From Filosporella fistucella (Eukaryota; Ascomycota; Leotiomycetes; Helotiales): a stretch of DNA of 64,000 nt. A model generated the notes under the pieces. It did no database searches, was not told the origin of the DNA, and worked only from the letters and a program-made list of their open reading frames with translations. The stretch covers positions 868,001 through 932,000 of the forward strand of contig JAQJZZ010000007.1 in the NCBI GenBank assembly GCA_030077755.1, given 5' to 3'. The position numbers and the translations under genes are program-made. Positions 29,666 to 41,160 of this stretch are shown piece after piece (the stretch's first letter is position 1; every line of letters begins with the position of its first letter).

Positions 29666-30960
29666 AGAAATATAAGCAATCTCAACGTCCCGTATCGCCC
29701 TTGAACAAACGACTTCTTAGAAGCTGAACAGAGATTCATTTCATTTTCAGCGGCCATAATTTGCGAATTTTTGACGATTTTGTCAGCACGCGATCTCCCT
29801 ACAAACTACTTGAAGACAGCAGTCATAATCGAGTTACACAACAACCCATCCTACTTCACCACTCCTCGTTCTTCGTTCTCGTCTCTCAGTTAGCTCACCT
29901 TATTCCGCTTTTGCCACTCTTTTTCAGTTGTGAAGGTGATCATCAATAAAACTGTCTCTTCAGCTACCATCCGACACCATGATCACGGAGTACAATCTAG
30001 TAGATCAGAATACGAGAGTTCTGCCCCATACCAGTAGGGTCACAGCCATACATTTCGGTCGAGTAAACAGCTCATATTGAGTTCGAGACACCATTACAGT
30101 CCTCCCAAGACCATTTTAGAGTTTGGCATAACCTGCATCGTCTGACCAAACTGTCAGGTTGCAGGTTTGGGAGAGAAGAGAGTCTATATGAACAGACACT
30201 AAAGTGAAGATGAATCAGAAAAAGGTTTGAACGAACCTATTGTTCAAATGTAAACGTTCCTTGCGATTTGTCAATTCATAGTTGAAGAATTTGTATATTC
30301 CCGTCGCTATTCCACATTCTTTTTGGTAAGAAAGCGAATGTTTTGTGCCGATTCGAGCAGTACCTCCACTCATCACAACCCCCAGAGGCCGCCCTTTGCC
30401 ATGAATGAAATTTCTATATAGCACATTAAAAAAAAACTGTACATTTCCTAAGCGTCTCCATAATTTGCAAGTGCCAAAATCAAAAGACTTGCTTATTGAA
30501 AAATCTGAATGGATTACGTGAGCACAGGATAATGGCTGTGGTGAGCAGTCATCGGCTGAACTGAACATTTTATTTCTCAACAGATATATTTGCTATTTGT
30601 AATAGCACGGAGTTTCTGGTATTCTATTCTGCACGCCAATTACTGCAGAGACACAAGTTTGAGTGCGAAGTTCTTGTCAAAATTCTGTGCGTGAGATCTC
30701 GCTTACGGCGAAAAAGGGGAGTGTGTCAAGGTAACACTTTACGATTCTGGATAGAACTTTGCTGTAGCCCTTCTAAATTCATGATTGAAGATCTCACAAA
30801 TTTATTGGTAAGTCATAAAATTGGGATAAAAATAGAGTGTGGCGTTCTTCTAGAACTTTCGATGCATAATACACCTTACTTGCCCAGACAATGTCAGACA
30901 ATGTTCACACTTGCCTGCTACAACTTACCACCTCCCATCCATGGTTCGTCATAGGTGCCA
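29666..30960. other. Intergenic, A/T-rich, no gene seen
   Basis: About 1.3 kb between the GH5 gene and the transposon relic. No frame has recognisable motifs on either strand. The A/T-rich part from 30200 may include eroded transposon flank. Confidence 0.45.
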
Positions 30961-31503
30961 TGACCGGTCAAGCCAGTCGAGCTCTCGCAGAGAGGAGGCT
31001 GCTAGAGGAGCATGAAACATACGATGCTATATCGAAACGAAACGATGTCCCCCTCTCTACTTTAAACCATCGTGATCGTGGACGTCCTTTAAGGAAAACA
31101 AAGGCCCAAGGCCAATGTATCTCAACCCTCCAGAGGAGGAAGCCCTTGCAAAGTATTCCATATTAATGGCTGACCTCGGAAACCCTATTCGCATAAAGTT
31201 TCTAGCTTCCCTTGCCTTTATTATCGCCCGCCAACGTTCGACAAATGCGAAAGTTATCAAGACTCTAAATAAGAACTGGGCTCAAGGCTTTTAGAAGCGT
31301 CATCCAGAACTCAAATCTAGAAGAGTGCGAGCGATGGACTGGAAGCGTCACGAGAATAACATATACGATAAGATTATATACTGGTTTAAGGTGATAAAAA
31401 GGCATTACAAGATCCTGCAATTCTGCCGGAGAATGTCTATAATATGGACGAGACGGGAGTTATGTTATATATTCTCGATTCTATGAAAGTCCTAGTGAGT
31501 AAG
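30961..31503 (+). mobile_element. Degraded Fot1/pogo-type DNA transposon, transposase fragment
   Basis: Reading across several frames reveals the N-terminal and middle parts of a pogo/Fot1-class DDE transposase. The start MTGQASRALAERR leads to ETYDAISKRNDVPLSTL (helix-turn-helix), then in another frame PPEEEALAKYSILMADLGNP and FIIARQRS (CENPB-type DNA-binding domain), then KRHPELKSRRVRAMDWKRH, and finally VYNMDETGV, which carries the first catalytic Asp of the DDE triad, ending at KVLVSKDDL. At least two frameshifts and one in-frame stop (TAG at about 31293) break it. The second half of the catalytic domain is missing, so the copy is dead. Inverted ends were not located. Ordinary decay or repeat-induced mutation both fit. 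Confidence 0.8.
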
Positions 31504-32029
31504 GACGACCTGCATCCCTCCGCGTTGTGCCAGTTATTGGATTCTGCATTCAAGATCTGCAAGTCATGACTCGAATCACGTGCTGTGACATTCAACTTAG
31601 TCAGCTTTCTTAAATTCATCAGCGAAACCGTCAGGGCTGAACATATCAAAGCAATGTCTATCTTTCCCTCCTGCACCCACCTCACTCTATAATACCTCGC
31701 TCTATACGAACTATGCTTAAACCATACGCGTGTCTTCTTTTACAGCACACACCATTTGTGGCTTTGGCTCTGGCTCATCCTTCATCTGCTGAAGACGATA
31801 TTGGCTTGCAATGAATTCCATCTATTCTCCAGGTTCCCTCCCAAGATCCGTCTCAAATTTCGTAGTATCGTTCGTGGTATCGCCGTGTTATTCATCTCAC
31901 AAAACATCCGTGTAGTCTGCGATATAGTCTGCAACGACATCCAGCCCCCGAGATCGTTCAGCCCGTTGCACCACCTTAAGTCTGCCGCGAATCGCGCTCT
32001 TTTGATACCCTGTTTCGGCACAGCAAACC
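31504..32029. other. Intergenic, no gene seen
   Basis: Between the transposon break and the HET gene. The sequence does not continue the transposase. It contains the HET gene promoter. Confidence 0.45.
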
Positions 32030-33823
32030 ATGTCAGAAGAGGCGTGCAATACATATGAATCAGAAAGTGAGACTAGCGAACTCCATAATATACCGAACGA
32101 CCTGTTGGCGAATCTGGGGCTTGCCCAGATGTGGATTTCTGAGTGCGTTCAACACCATGACCTCTGTAACCTAGGAACATCTTCAGTTCAACCAGAACTC
32201 CGCCCATCGCGCATGATCAACGTCCAGAATCGCGCTCGGCCATTCCTCCAGATCATGAAGGAGGGAACATTAGAACCGTATCTCGCGCTCAGTTACCGGT
32301 GGGGTAAGGGTATGGTGGGCCAGACTCTGAAATCGACAAACGAAGCTTACCATCATTGTCTACCTCTCAACGACATCCCACGCACATGCTCGGATGCTAT
32401 CCAGCTCACTAGATTGCTCGGCTACAAATATATATGGATTGATGCCTTCTGCATCATACAAGATGACGAAGCGAATAAAGCACGTGAATTACCTAAGATG
32501 GGCGAAATATACCGTCATGCTTTGTTTACCATATATGCTAAAGGCTCTCTCGACTCGCAATCAGGCCTATTTCTACGAAAAGACAGTTCAATATCTCCAG
32601 CTCAAAATATGATAGCCTGCACCACCGTAGCTCTGGTAGATCAAGGCAATGAGACAACCGAGGAAACTCGGAGCAGCGCATATGATGGACCGGATCACCT
32701 TTGGGAGCGCGGATGGATTCTTCAGGAAAGTGTCCTCTCTTCGCGACGTCTTTCCTTTGGGAAATGGATGAGCTGGAAGTGCACAATGGCGCGAGGTACC
32801 GTGATGAGACCTGTTTTGAGGGCTAGGTCAAACGCTGCGAACGATGGTTTCGCGAGTGAGGTAGAGAAGTTGCGTATGTGGATATTTGCACCAGCGCGGA
32901 TGCGAGAGGCCCCACGACAGTCCTGGCTCCGATGGAATCAATTTGATTCGTGGTACGCTGTCATCGAGAAATATAGTACTATGAATTTGACATACGTCTC
33001 GGACTACCTCCCTGCACTCTCCGGAATCGCTCAGCTACTACAACAGGCTTGTCACGCGAGTTATGCCGCAGGACTGTGGATAGAGGACCTCCAAATCGGT
33101 TTGACATGGTATGTTGCAAGTGATGGTGAAAGTACCGTACCTTTGTGCGTCGACATAGTGCCATCATGGTCGTGGGTTGCTGTCGGCCAAACAAGGATTA
33201 AATTCAGATCATGGCCTAGTAACTCAATACACGTTATCGCGGAAGGGTTAGAGGTACTTGAAGCTTCATGTGAACCAAAAATACCGCTTAATCCATATGG
33301 TGACATCAAGATAGGAAGACTCAAAGTTCGTGCCCGGCTGAGGAAGGCGCTCCTGCGATACGAGTCTGGGTATACCTCCGGACGGTTTAAGTATAACACT
33401 GTCAGTGGATCACAATATCCGCTCTTTGGTAACCACGATGACAGAGAGCAGCCAAGGTTTCCATGTCCGGTCTTGGAATGGGAGTTGAAGCAAGTAATAA
33501 TCGGCGAGGCTGCTCTTGATACGCCAATCCATCCACGCGAGCAGCTGGCGGATAGCTTAGATGTATCTTGCACAAATGCGTCAAACCATCCTGCATCGTC
33601 AGGGAAGGAGGTTTGGTGCGCACTTTTGCATGTTCAGGAAAAGAAAGAGAGGCACCAGCTAACTGCTCTTGTGCTTGAGCCTGTTTCAAGATCCTTAATG
33701 GTATACCGTCGGCTGGGGTTACTATTCCTAAATGGCCATTCTTGGTTTGGGCTTGGCCCGGGTGGCTTGGATATGCCCTCTAAAGCAATTGGTGCTTCGA
33801 TGGAGGTGATTGAACTCGTTTAA
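32030..33823 (+). CDS. HET-domain protein, single exon
   Basis: One uninterrupted frame of 597 residues starting at the ATG in AACCATGTC. The classic HET arrangement is present: LALSYRWGKG (85-94), a LPLNDIPRTCSDAIQLTR helix (111-128), YIWIDAFCIIQDD (134-146), MGEIYRHALFTIYA (157-170) and ERGWILQESVLSSR (226-239). The C-terminal half shows WIEDLQIGLTWYV and PSWSWVAVG, the usual downstream conserved tryptophan-rich segments. It belongs to the common fungal HET superfamily tied to vegetative incompatibility; overexpression of such domains triggers cell death in model fungi. No partner domain such as NACHT or ankyrin repeats is fused. It lies just after the transposon relic. Confidence 0.93.
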   Translation: MSEEACNTYESESETSELHNIPNDLLANLGLAQMWISECVQHHDLCNLGTSSVQPELRPSRMINVQNRARPFLQIMKEGTLEPYLALSYRWGKGMVGQTLKSTNEAYHHCLPLNDIPRTCSDAIQLTRLLGYKYIWIDAFCIIQDDEANKARELPKMGEIYRHALFTIYAKGSLDSQSGLFLRKDSSISPAQNMIACTTVALVDQGNETTEETRSSAYDGPDHLWERGWILQESVLSSRRLSFGKWMSWKCTMARGTVMRPVLRARSNAANDGFASEVEKLRMWIFAPARMREAPRQSWLRWNQFDSWYAVIEKYSTMNLTYVSDYLPALSGIAQLLQQACHASYAAGLWIEDLQIGLTWYVASDGESTVPLCVDIVPSWSWVAVGQTRIKFRSWPSNSIHVIAEGLEVLEASCEPKIPLNPYGDIKIGRLKVRARLRKALLRYESGYTSGRFKYNTVSGSQYPLFGNHDDREQPRFPCPVLEWELKQVIIGEAALDTPIHPREQLADSLDVSCTNASNHPASSGKEVWCALLHVQEKKERHQLTALVLEPVSRSLMVYRRLGLLFLNGHSWFGLGPGGLDMPSKAIGASMEVIELV

Positions 33824-35031
33824 CTTACGCATGTGCAAGTGAACACATTCATGGTTCATAGCCTTAAAACGTGATTCAAGGTGTATCGAAATGAGAACGA
33901 CAAAGACCTAGACAACACAATGGGAGAAATATAAATCAGCGTGTCACATCTCTTATTCCGCTTCACCTTCACACAGACTCGATAGCAACGCACATCCCAA
34001 ATGAGGCATGAACTGTAAGCTACAATATCAAACATAGGTAATCTCCTTTACTTTCCACGTCTCATCTGAACCCAGGTTTGCAATAACATGCGTATTTTAA
34101 GAGTCCAAAATCTCCTTTGAGCTCCTATCTCGAGTATCTGCCTGTTCTTGAGGTTAAGGTACACGCGGCCATAAAGGGTCTTATTAGCCACATGCTGAGT
34201 AATTGATTAACTAAGCAATTTACGGTGTCAAATTAACTCATATTTCAAAATTACCCTTAAATTATAGGGTGTAGCTTTCAGCACGCCATTCCGAAAACGG
34301 CTACATAGTTCGCCAAAAGTACTGATCTGCGTGGCGAATTTGGTTAAATTTGCATGCCATCGCAGCCACAAAGCTTGAAAATGATTTCTGGCGCAGCATT
34401 GGATATATCTAACTCAGGTGATACTATATATAAAAAGTAGAAATGAGAAAGCATTATCGTGAAGGTATAACTACGGAATTGTAATATAGATTATAAGCGA
34501 AGGCATCCTATTAATCAAGCTGGGAAAAGCATATGCAATATTTTTTCTTTAACGAAGGGTTCATTGTGCTTAGAATTGACTATTGGACATAGCTGATGTA
34601 AAAAGTATAGGAGTCGCTTATGTAAATTAGAAAAAATTTAAGTTTAAAGGTAAAGTACCCAAAGATTTTCTCGCCACGGTTGGTTTCTCGTTACGTAGGG
34701 ATAGACGTTAGTACAGCACGGGGCTAAATCCTTCAGAGCCCAAGAGACTGCTGTTTCGCAGTGAACAACGCTCCCGGGTAGTATTGAGATAGAGCTAAGA
34801 GTTTGACTAGGGTTCTTGCAAGTAACAGTATGTTTGCAGTTTGTATGTCACTAATCTCCTCGCCTAGCGAAGAATTCCAGATACGCGCCGGTACCTAGAC
34901 AAAGAGATTTTTTTGATCCAACGATTCGCTCACAATCCAAGAGGCAAAGAGAGAGTACTGATGTCCTAAAGACTGACAAAGAATTATACAGCGCAAACCA
35001 ACAAAGCTCAACAAAGAATCTGAATGTCTCT
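33824..35031. other. A/T-rich intergenic stretch, no gene seen
   Basis: About 1.2 kb, rich in TA-containing words from 34200 to 34670, without a coding frame. It could be an old mutated repeat, but I recognise no element in it. Confidence 0.45.
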
Positions 35032-35370
35032 TCAGTTCAACTCACAACTATCAGAACCAGCTGGCAAACTCTCATCCTTACTCACCTCACTTCCTCCCTC
35101 ACTCTTCCTCCTCATCCTCTCCACCCTCTCCCGAACCTCCTTAACCATCTGTCTCACCTTCTCCAGCTTCCCATCCATTTTGCGATTCCTGGCTTCACAC
35201 TTGCGACAAGCTTTTTGCACTATGATACTATGTAATGGATGACCATTCATGGTATCGCATGGTTCGAAAGAAGTGCCTTCGTTGAATGCTTGTTGTGTGG
35301 CGCAGGGACGGACTTGAGAAAGCCAGCAAGAGTGGTTGCAGGTGTAGACTAGGCGTTTGTGGTAGCACAT
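35032..35370 (-). CDS. Small conserved fungal Cys-rich protein of unknown function
   Basis: A single exon of 112 residues with a true ATG. It starts MCYHKRLVYTCNHSCWLSQV and has further CATQQAF, EPCDTMNGHPLHSI and CRKCEARNR, resembling a family of small fungal hypothetical proteins with paired Cys/His that could bind zinc. The last 55 residues form a charged helix (KMDGKLEKVRQMVKEVRERV), likely a coiled coil. No signal peptide is seen. Function is unknown. The A/T-rich upstream region offers no further clue. Confidence 0.65.
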   Translation of the reverse strand: MCYHKRLVYTCNHSCWLSQVRPCATQQAFNEGTSFEPCDTMNGHPLHSIIVQKACRKCEARNRKMDGKLEKVRQMVKEVRERVERMRRKSEGGSEVSKDESLPAGSDSCELN

Positions 35371-35992
35371 TTTTCCTGGATGGGATTCTTTGTTAGGTCA
35401 AGGTTGGTGTGGAGAGGGGAGTTGGACGTTTGCGGTTCAAAAATTTGTTGGAAGCTGATTATATGCACTTCTTGTGTGGATTGTTTGCTTTTCGGTAGGG
35501 TTCTATTTTCCTCCGGCATTGTCGACATTGTTCTATTGTGTCAGTTTTCCTTTGTTATAGGGTTTGCTAAGATCTGGATCGGTTTAAACGGGCATTGGTA
35601 CTGGACCTGCAATACAGAGGTCCTCGTTGCTTGGGACAATTTAGCCATGCTAACATTGTTGGTTGACTAGTTGTAGCATCAGGATCCGGTGCTCGTCTCG
35701 CTCCGTTCCCATTGAGCTAGCAAGCCTGATTCTACCACTAATGTATGAAAATTGACAACAAGGCCCAATCCTCCTTTTGAATATGGTACATGGGTCCCCC
35801 TAGCTATTATCAATCCACACAATTCCTCTCCTGCGATGAACTACTACCTCGAGGTAAAGAAGGTCAAAATTATCCCCGCACTTGCTCACATAGTTTCTTC
35901 AAGAAGAAAGTGGAATGTAGATCGTTACGAATAGTCCATCATGTCTCGAAGCTCCTACTATCGTACACTAAAACATATCCAGATTGACATTA
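35371..35992. other. Intergenic, no gene seen
   Basis: Between two minus-strand genes. Short frames at 35359-35670 and 35752-35987 have no coding support. Confidence 0.45.
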
Positions 35993-36807
35993 TCATGACT
36001 TTTCTAGTCCTGCCTTGACCCTCATAGCGTGGTTGTTTAACGTCCTTCCCTCTCCGCTGATTCCCTCCCCTTCCTTGAAGGCACTGCCGTCACCCATCGC
36101 CAACTCCACCAACACCTTTCCTAGATCTCGTGTCGGGCTCATAAAACGTGGCAAGGCATACCTCACCGCGGGTAAGAGCACTTTTTCTAGAGGCCACCCC
36201 TGTATTCCTGTCTTCTTTGGCAGAAACTTGTGTATTTCTGTGTGTTCAGTCGGATCCACTCCGCCAGGTCTCAACGTAAACGGTCGCAAGTTCGAGTATT
36301 GAGATTCTTTGGAAAGTCCCAAAAGATTTGACTCGGCGAGACCCTTTATTCTTTGCCAGTGTTGTGTGAGCATGCCAGGAGTAGTAGTTGATCCTTCGCC
36401 AGAGACATAGACAAAATTTATGGGTTTTGGAGCCGTGGTTGTGCTAATTGCACGAGCAAATGCCAGCGGGTAGTCGTGCATAATGGTTTCATACTCTCTA
36501 TATTTCTATAGTCAACATAACGCTTTCCGCTTTGCTGAGTGGTGATTACATACGGCTTTGTGACTTGAGTAGCACTGATTCCTTGTGCCCATATGACTCC
36601 ATCTGCATCCTTCAGCTGCGACAGAACTGAGGGCGGGTAGGTATTATAGTCCTTGTGGATGATGACGGTAGCTTTCATGTGGCCATCAGCCTGGGCAACA
36701 GGTCGACGCGATAGAATAGATATTTTAGTGACGCTAGAATTTGCAAGCATCGTCTGCAGCACGGCGCTCCCAACGAGGCCAGTAGCTCCTGTCAAAATGA
36801 GATGCAT
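35993..36807 (-). CDS. NAD(P)-binding Rossmann-fold oxidoreductase, TIP30/Fmp52-like atypical SDR
   Basis: Exons 36807..36554 and 36497..35993 give 252 residues; the 56-base intron has a GTATGT donor and an ATATAG acceptor, restoring VTKPEYETIMHDYPLA. The ATG at 36807 was chosen because the frame upstream has only a GTG. MHLILTGATGLVGSAVLQ carries the Rossmann nucleotide-binding G-x-x-G-x-x-G, and ISILSRRPV follows the second strand. PINFVYVSGEGST is the conserved strand-5 region and LRPGGVDPTEH lies in the substrate loop. The protein resembles the NAD(P)-binding family that includes HTATIP2/TIP30 and yeast Fmp52. Substrate unknown. No signal peptide or membrane segment is visible. Confidence 0.85.
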
Positions 36808-38006
36808 TTCGAGGCTTTCGGGGTGCACTTGAATTGTGAGGAGCCAGAGTAATTAATGAGACGAGCAGAGAAATAGAGGTGAAGAGTGAGGTGACACAGC
36901 ATATATTCTCCTCATTGCCTTCGACCCACCTTGTATTGGGCAGGTTTTAAATACTGGACCATCGACGGACTTTGCGAATATTTGTACAAACTCCGTAGGT
37001 TGATTTCATTCACAGAACCCAACCCCCGGGAGAATATCGGCCATGAATTAGCGTGGGACTATGGGGCGCCTTCGGCGGAGCGAGGTTGAAGCGGGCCGCA
37101 TAAGGTGTGTCCAAATCAGAATCTCTTTGAGCTTCTTGACATGACTTCTTGCTTGCAGCGCGTAGGGCCTCCTTATTTATCCTTTGAAGTACCATACCTT
37201 GTGTGAAAAATCCATCTCTTGTTTGACTATATTAAAAAGAATGTGCTTCGAAGTCATCTTCCTAATTGATTACCTTCTTTCCGCCGTGATTCGGCTGCCC
37301 TGTAATTAATCTTCAATGCTTACGTGAGCTAGGCAAGGATCTTTTCAAATGCATTTTGTTCCCTTCTGTGCCGTTTAGTCTTCACGACATGCATGTATCT
37401 TCTATTACTACCTGTGCTTCCTCGTCTTCAATCGTGGAGACAAAGGCATCCACTCACGATGTTGTTGGCACTGCATTTCACGCGATGGGCTAGTGAGGCT
37501 GTCGTACTGTATATTGTCGTTTGATTGGAATTAAATGCCTGGTGAATGCAGCTATTTATCGTTCACAGAGTGGCACTGGTCATTTCATGTCATAGGCTTT
37601 GAAATATCTACCTAGGTAAGGTAGTAACCAGGATTGTCACATGTTTGAAGTCAGCCTAGTTCTGGTTGTGCTACTATCTACCTTACTATGTATTGTCATT
37701 AGGCATCTGCTTCAGACCCGGCACCGAAATCTCACATATTCAAGTGTTGCTCTCATGAAATTTACTTCTCGTGTATTCACCGAAGAGGCCGCTCGGTACT
37801 GGCTGTGTAGGCGCCCTTGGCTTGGAGCCGCACTTTTTTTCAGCTGAGTACGGCAGCACCAAAGTATCCGAAACGCCTCTCAGCCTCGCAAGGTTGATTG
37901 ACTCGCCCTATGTAAATGCAGAAGCATTACCCCACCTATTAAGAGACCCATTGCAAAACTAATCAATCTTGATGCATATCTGTGTCATATTATCCAGTGA
38001 TTGACC
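36808..38006. other. Intergenic, divergent promoters, no gene seen
   Basis: About 1.2 kb between two head-to-head genes. Short frames at 37010-37195 and 37641-37962 show no homology that I recognise. Confidence 0.45.
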
Positions 38007-39832
38007 ATGGCAGAGCTTCTCTCTGTCGCAGCATCCGTAGCTGGTCTACTTACTGCAGCGAAAGAGATCTCAACAGGAATTTCGAAGATCGCCAATAGTC
38101 GCAGGAATGGTAGCAAAGAAATACTGGAAATTCGACGCACTGTTGACAATATGAGCTCGGTAGTATCGCAGCTACAGCAGCTACTACTCAGAAGGGTGGC
38201 TGTGAGTCCCGATCGAGCATCAATGATACTTGTCGAAGAGCTTGTTGCTACACTCACAGCATGTGTGATGACATTTTCTGATCTCCATGGGTGCGTAAGA
38301 GGACTGCAAACAGAGAGATCTTTGAGCATTGTCGACAGCATTCGGTGGGCTACCCGGGTTTCGGAGGCCAAAGGTTATCTACAGAGCTTACAGGGACACC
38401 AATCATCGTTGACACTAATGGTTACTATTCTCACATGGTAAGAGATCTCGGCCTACATACGGGGTGAAACTAACAAGCGATTTTAGTCAATCAGCAGACA
38501 GCGCCAGTGCCGCGGCAGCGGAGGTGAAAGATCTTGTGTCCAAAGTCCTGGTGAGCAACGAGTTGCTTGCAAAACGAATGTCTACACTGGAAAAGGTCAT
38601 TCTGCCGAAGCGGATGAGCGATGGCTACCGAGATTCAGCTTCGGTCTTCAGCCAAGGAATATTTACAACTCAGAATTCCCCTACAGGAGAGAAAGTTGAA
38701 ACACCGGTTATCATCCAATCACCCCTCTTTGGCTTTCAATTTGAGCCCGAGCTCAATAACTGCAGAGTCTATCAAAGATGTAGGGGACGAACCTCGAACA
38801 CCTTCTCTATCGTTTCCTCCGCTCGGGTATCCAAGGCATGGTCTATCCTATCTGGAATTAGTCTGTCTCAGATCTCAAATATCGCGATTCAATCACTTCC
38901 AGTATCCGCAAACGAACTCCAAAATAGCGAGCACTATCAATCCAGAGGCTCACAATACGAGGAGCACGTCTACAAATTATCGTCCAAGACCAGCAGAAAG
39001 GATGGACCACCTGTCTCGAGAATTGCAAGATATCCAAAACTGGTTGTAAGAAACGACGGCAGGAAATTATATGCTCTGGAAGAGACCCATGGCGAGGCTT
39101 CTGAAGACTTGACATTATCCACAGCGCACACGCCAACCTCCAAGGGTTTTGAAAGCACGAATAAAAGACCAATACTCAAGTTGGATACCTCTAACACAAG
39201 CATTATTCCACATCGGAATGGTTCGATCATACAACAAGTTGCAGGGAACAACAAGAATTACCCAGCAGCACCGAGTCGCCAGCAGTATTCGTTTCCGAAG
39301 TTTGAGGATGTTCCAGATATGCCAAGGGTGAAAATGGAGGAAGATACGTTGCCCACAGACGCCCTGGGAGATTCAACACTAACCTTGTTCTCGAACAACG
39401 GAGGATTGGTTTTCAGCTCAGCGGTGGGCATATATGATGAAGAAATACATGAATCAAATGCCGGAGTAGCTCGAGAGTACTGGCTCGCCACCAGCCTGTC
39501 CAAATATCGGCCTCAGGAAGCTCGTTTCGAGGCAGGCTATCCTTACTTGATATACGAAAGATATCAGGTGAGAAATCATGAACATTCACATGTGACTCGC
39601 ATGCTAATGAGAATAGGAATTCCGGGTGATAGGAGAGAAAGGCCATCTATGGCTCGCCAGGAGCGATGCAGACCATCTTCTCGGGCCTGTAGGCTGGATT
39701 TGGAAACGTCATTTTTCGAAGCTATTCAAGGAGACCATTCCAATACCAGCGTGCCGCATTGAACTGAACGAGGAGAATATCAGTCACGTGGAGAATATTA
39801 AAGATTACATTGAAAATTGGAAGGATTCGTGA
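38007..39832 (+). CDS. Helical STAND-type N-terminal domain (PigL_N-like) protein with SH3-like C-terminus
   Basis: Exons 38007..38437, 38487..39567 and 39617..39832 give 575 residues in phase. The ATG at 38007 starts MAELLSVAASVAGLLTAAKE, the start of the helical domain found at the N-terminus of many fungal STAND/NLR proteins and of azaphilone cluster protein L. Residues 1-180 are helical; a low-complexity Ser/Thr-rich middle follows; residues from about 455 form an SH3-like module: REYWLATSLSKYRPQEARF, then FRVIGEKGHLWLARSDAD and GPVGWIWKRHFSKL, with the ALYDF-like, LW and GW positions of an SH3 fold. No NB-ARC or NACHT is present, so the N-terminal domain acts without its usual switch. 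A signalling adaptor role is inferred. Confidence 0.8.
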
Positions 39833-40024
39833 AGCAGACACATCCAGAGGGCCAAGGTTGGCCGAGAAAATTTGTCGTTAACTGGAAACCAACACCAATC
39901 ATCCAACTCATAACTACGCCTCTGGCCATTTCAACTCTGATTTACCAAGCATCAACCTCGAAAGTGTTCGGAGAAATCAAGCTAGAATCGAACATTCACA
40001 TATAATAATGGTTGTCTACAGTGC

Positions 40025-40717
40025 TCAGACGAGTGCATACCCATCAGCAGAAGCTGTCCCCAGGGTTAGCCCACACTTTTAGATGTCCCGATTGCCCAGG
40101 ACAGGACGGAAGGGAACGGAAATGGACAAAAAGACAGCACTCACAATATGTTGTCGTTCCAGTAATCACATAAGCCGTCTCAACGCCAACAAATACTCCG
40201 AAATTTTGAAGATTATACCTCGCATCTCCAGTCTCAAAAGCATAAGTGGTTCGACCAACATAATTAACCTCCCATCCATTTTGTCGGACGAGGATAGATG
40301 CGGGCGGCGAATCAGAGGTCTTGAGCAAGTACTCGAGCTCCAGTTTATACGGTCCGGTGCCGTTTGCCAAATGGTAGTAGGATGCTGTCCCAGACTAGGT
40401 CCCGTTAGTTGACTTCTGATACGATGGCCCTGGAATGCATAGGGAAGTTTTGTAGTCAGGAAAGCATTACTTACGACGACCTGGCCAGTAACACCTCCAT
40501 TCCATTTTGCGCAGAATGATCCACCTTCGATAGGTAGATACGATTGTCGTGCATTATAAACATCAACACCGAGATCCACAGCTGCTCCTAGGGTAAGATT
40601 CATCGTGAACTCATGTTGGGCTTTGGGAGTGACTTTAGGTGAAGGGGTGCATTGCTTTGCACATGTGATTGAGAGTGAAAATGCGAGAAAAGAGAGGACT
40701 TTGATTAGGGACTTCAT
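40025..40717 (-). CDS. Secreted DUF3237-family protein
   Basis: Exons 40717..40475, 40394..40145 and 40053..40025 give 173 residues in phase. The N-terminus MKSLIKVLSFLAFSLSITCA is a signal peptide. The body shows EFTMNLTLGAAVDLGVDV, YLPIEGGSFCAKWNGGVTGQ and the strand pattern GTASYYHLANGTGPYKLELE and YLLKTSD, matching DUF3237 proteins, small beta-barrel folds of unknown function in fungi and bacteria. Ends ADGYALV. An N-glycosylation sequon NLT/NGT occurs. The last coding exon is only 29 bases. The protein is probably secreted and may be host- or substrate-related, but nothing proves this. Confidence 0.75.
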
Positions 40718-41160
40718 AATGCTGTGAAGTTCGGACAGTTCGATCTTGGAAAAATGTTGAGAACTTGAGAGGAATGTCAAAGAAAATGACAGCTAGTATT
40801 TATAACAAATTATTAATGCCCAACAAATTCAGCTTGTGCATTCAGCTACATTTTCGAGATTCAAGCGCAAGGAAGCTCTAATCCAATTGGAAGTTTGCTT
40901 GTACGTCATGAAATGATAATCTTGGTGATATGAGTGGTACAGTGATTCGAGCTTACTCCATGATCTACATCGGTAGCTACCGAGGAGTAAGCCTCCCGCT
41001 ACAAACTCGCACGAAGAATCGGTATCTAGTATAGTTCTCTCGTAAGGCTACACATTGAACTCATTTCGGCCGGTGCTTGTGTAATGGGCGCAAAAGCAAC
41101 CAAGAGTACCAGCGGGGTAGATACAACGCATAACAAACCCATTTGTTTCCCCCTGTGAGT
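40718..41160. other. Intergenic, no gene seen
   Basis: Separates two minus-strand genes. Contains the promoter of the DUF3237 gene. No other feature is seen. Confidence 0.4.
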
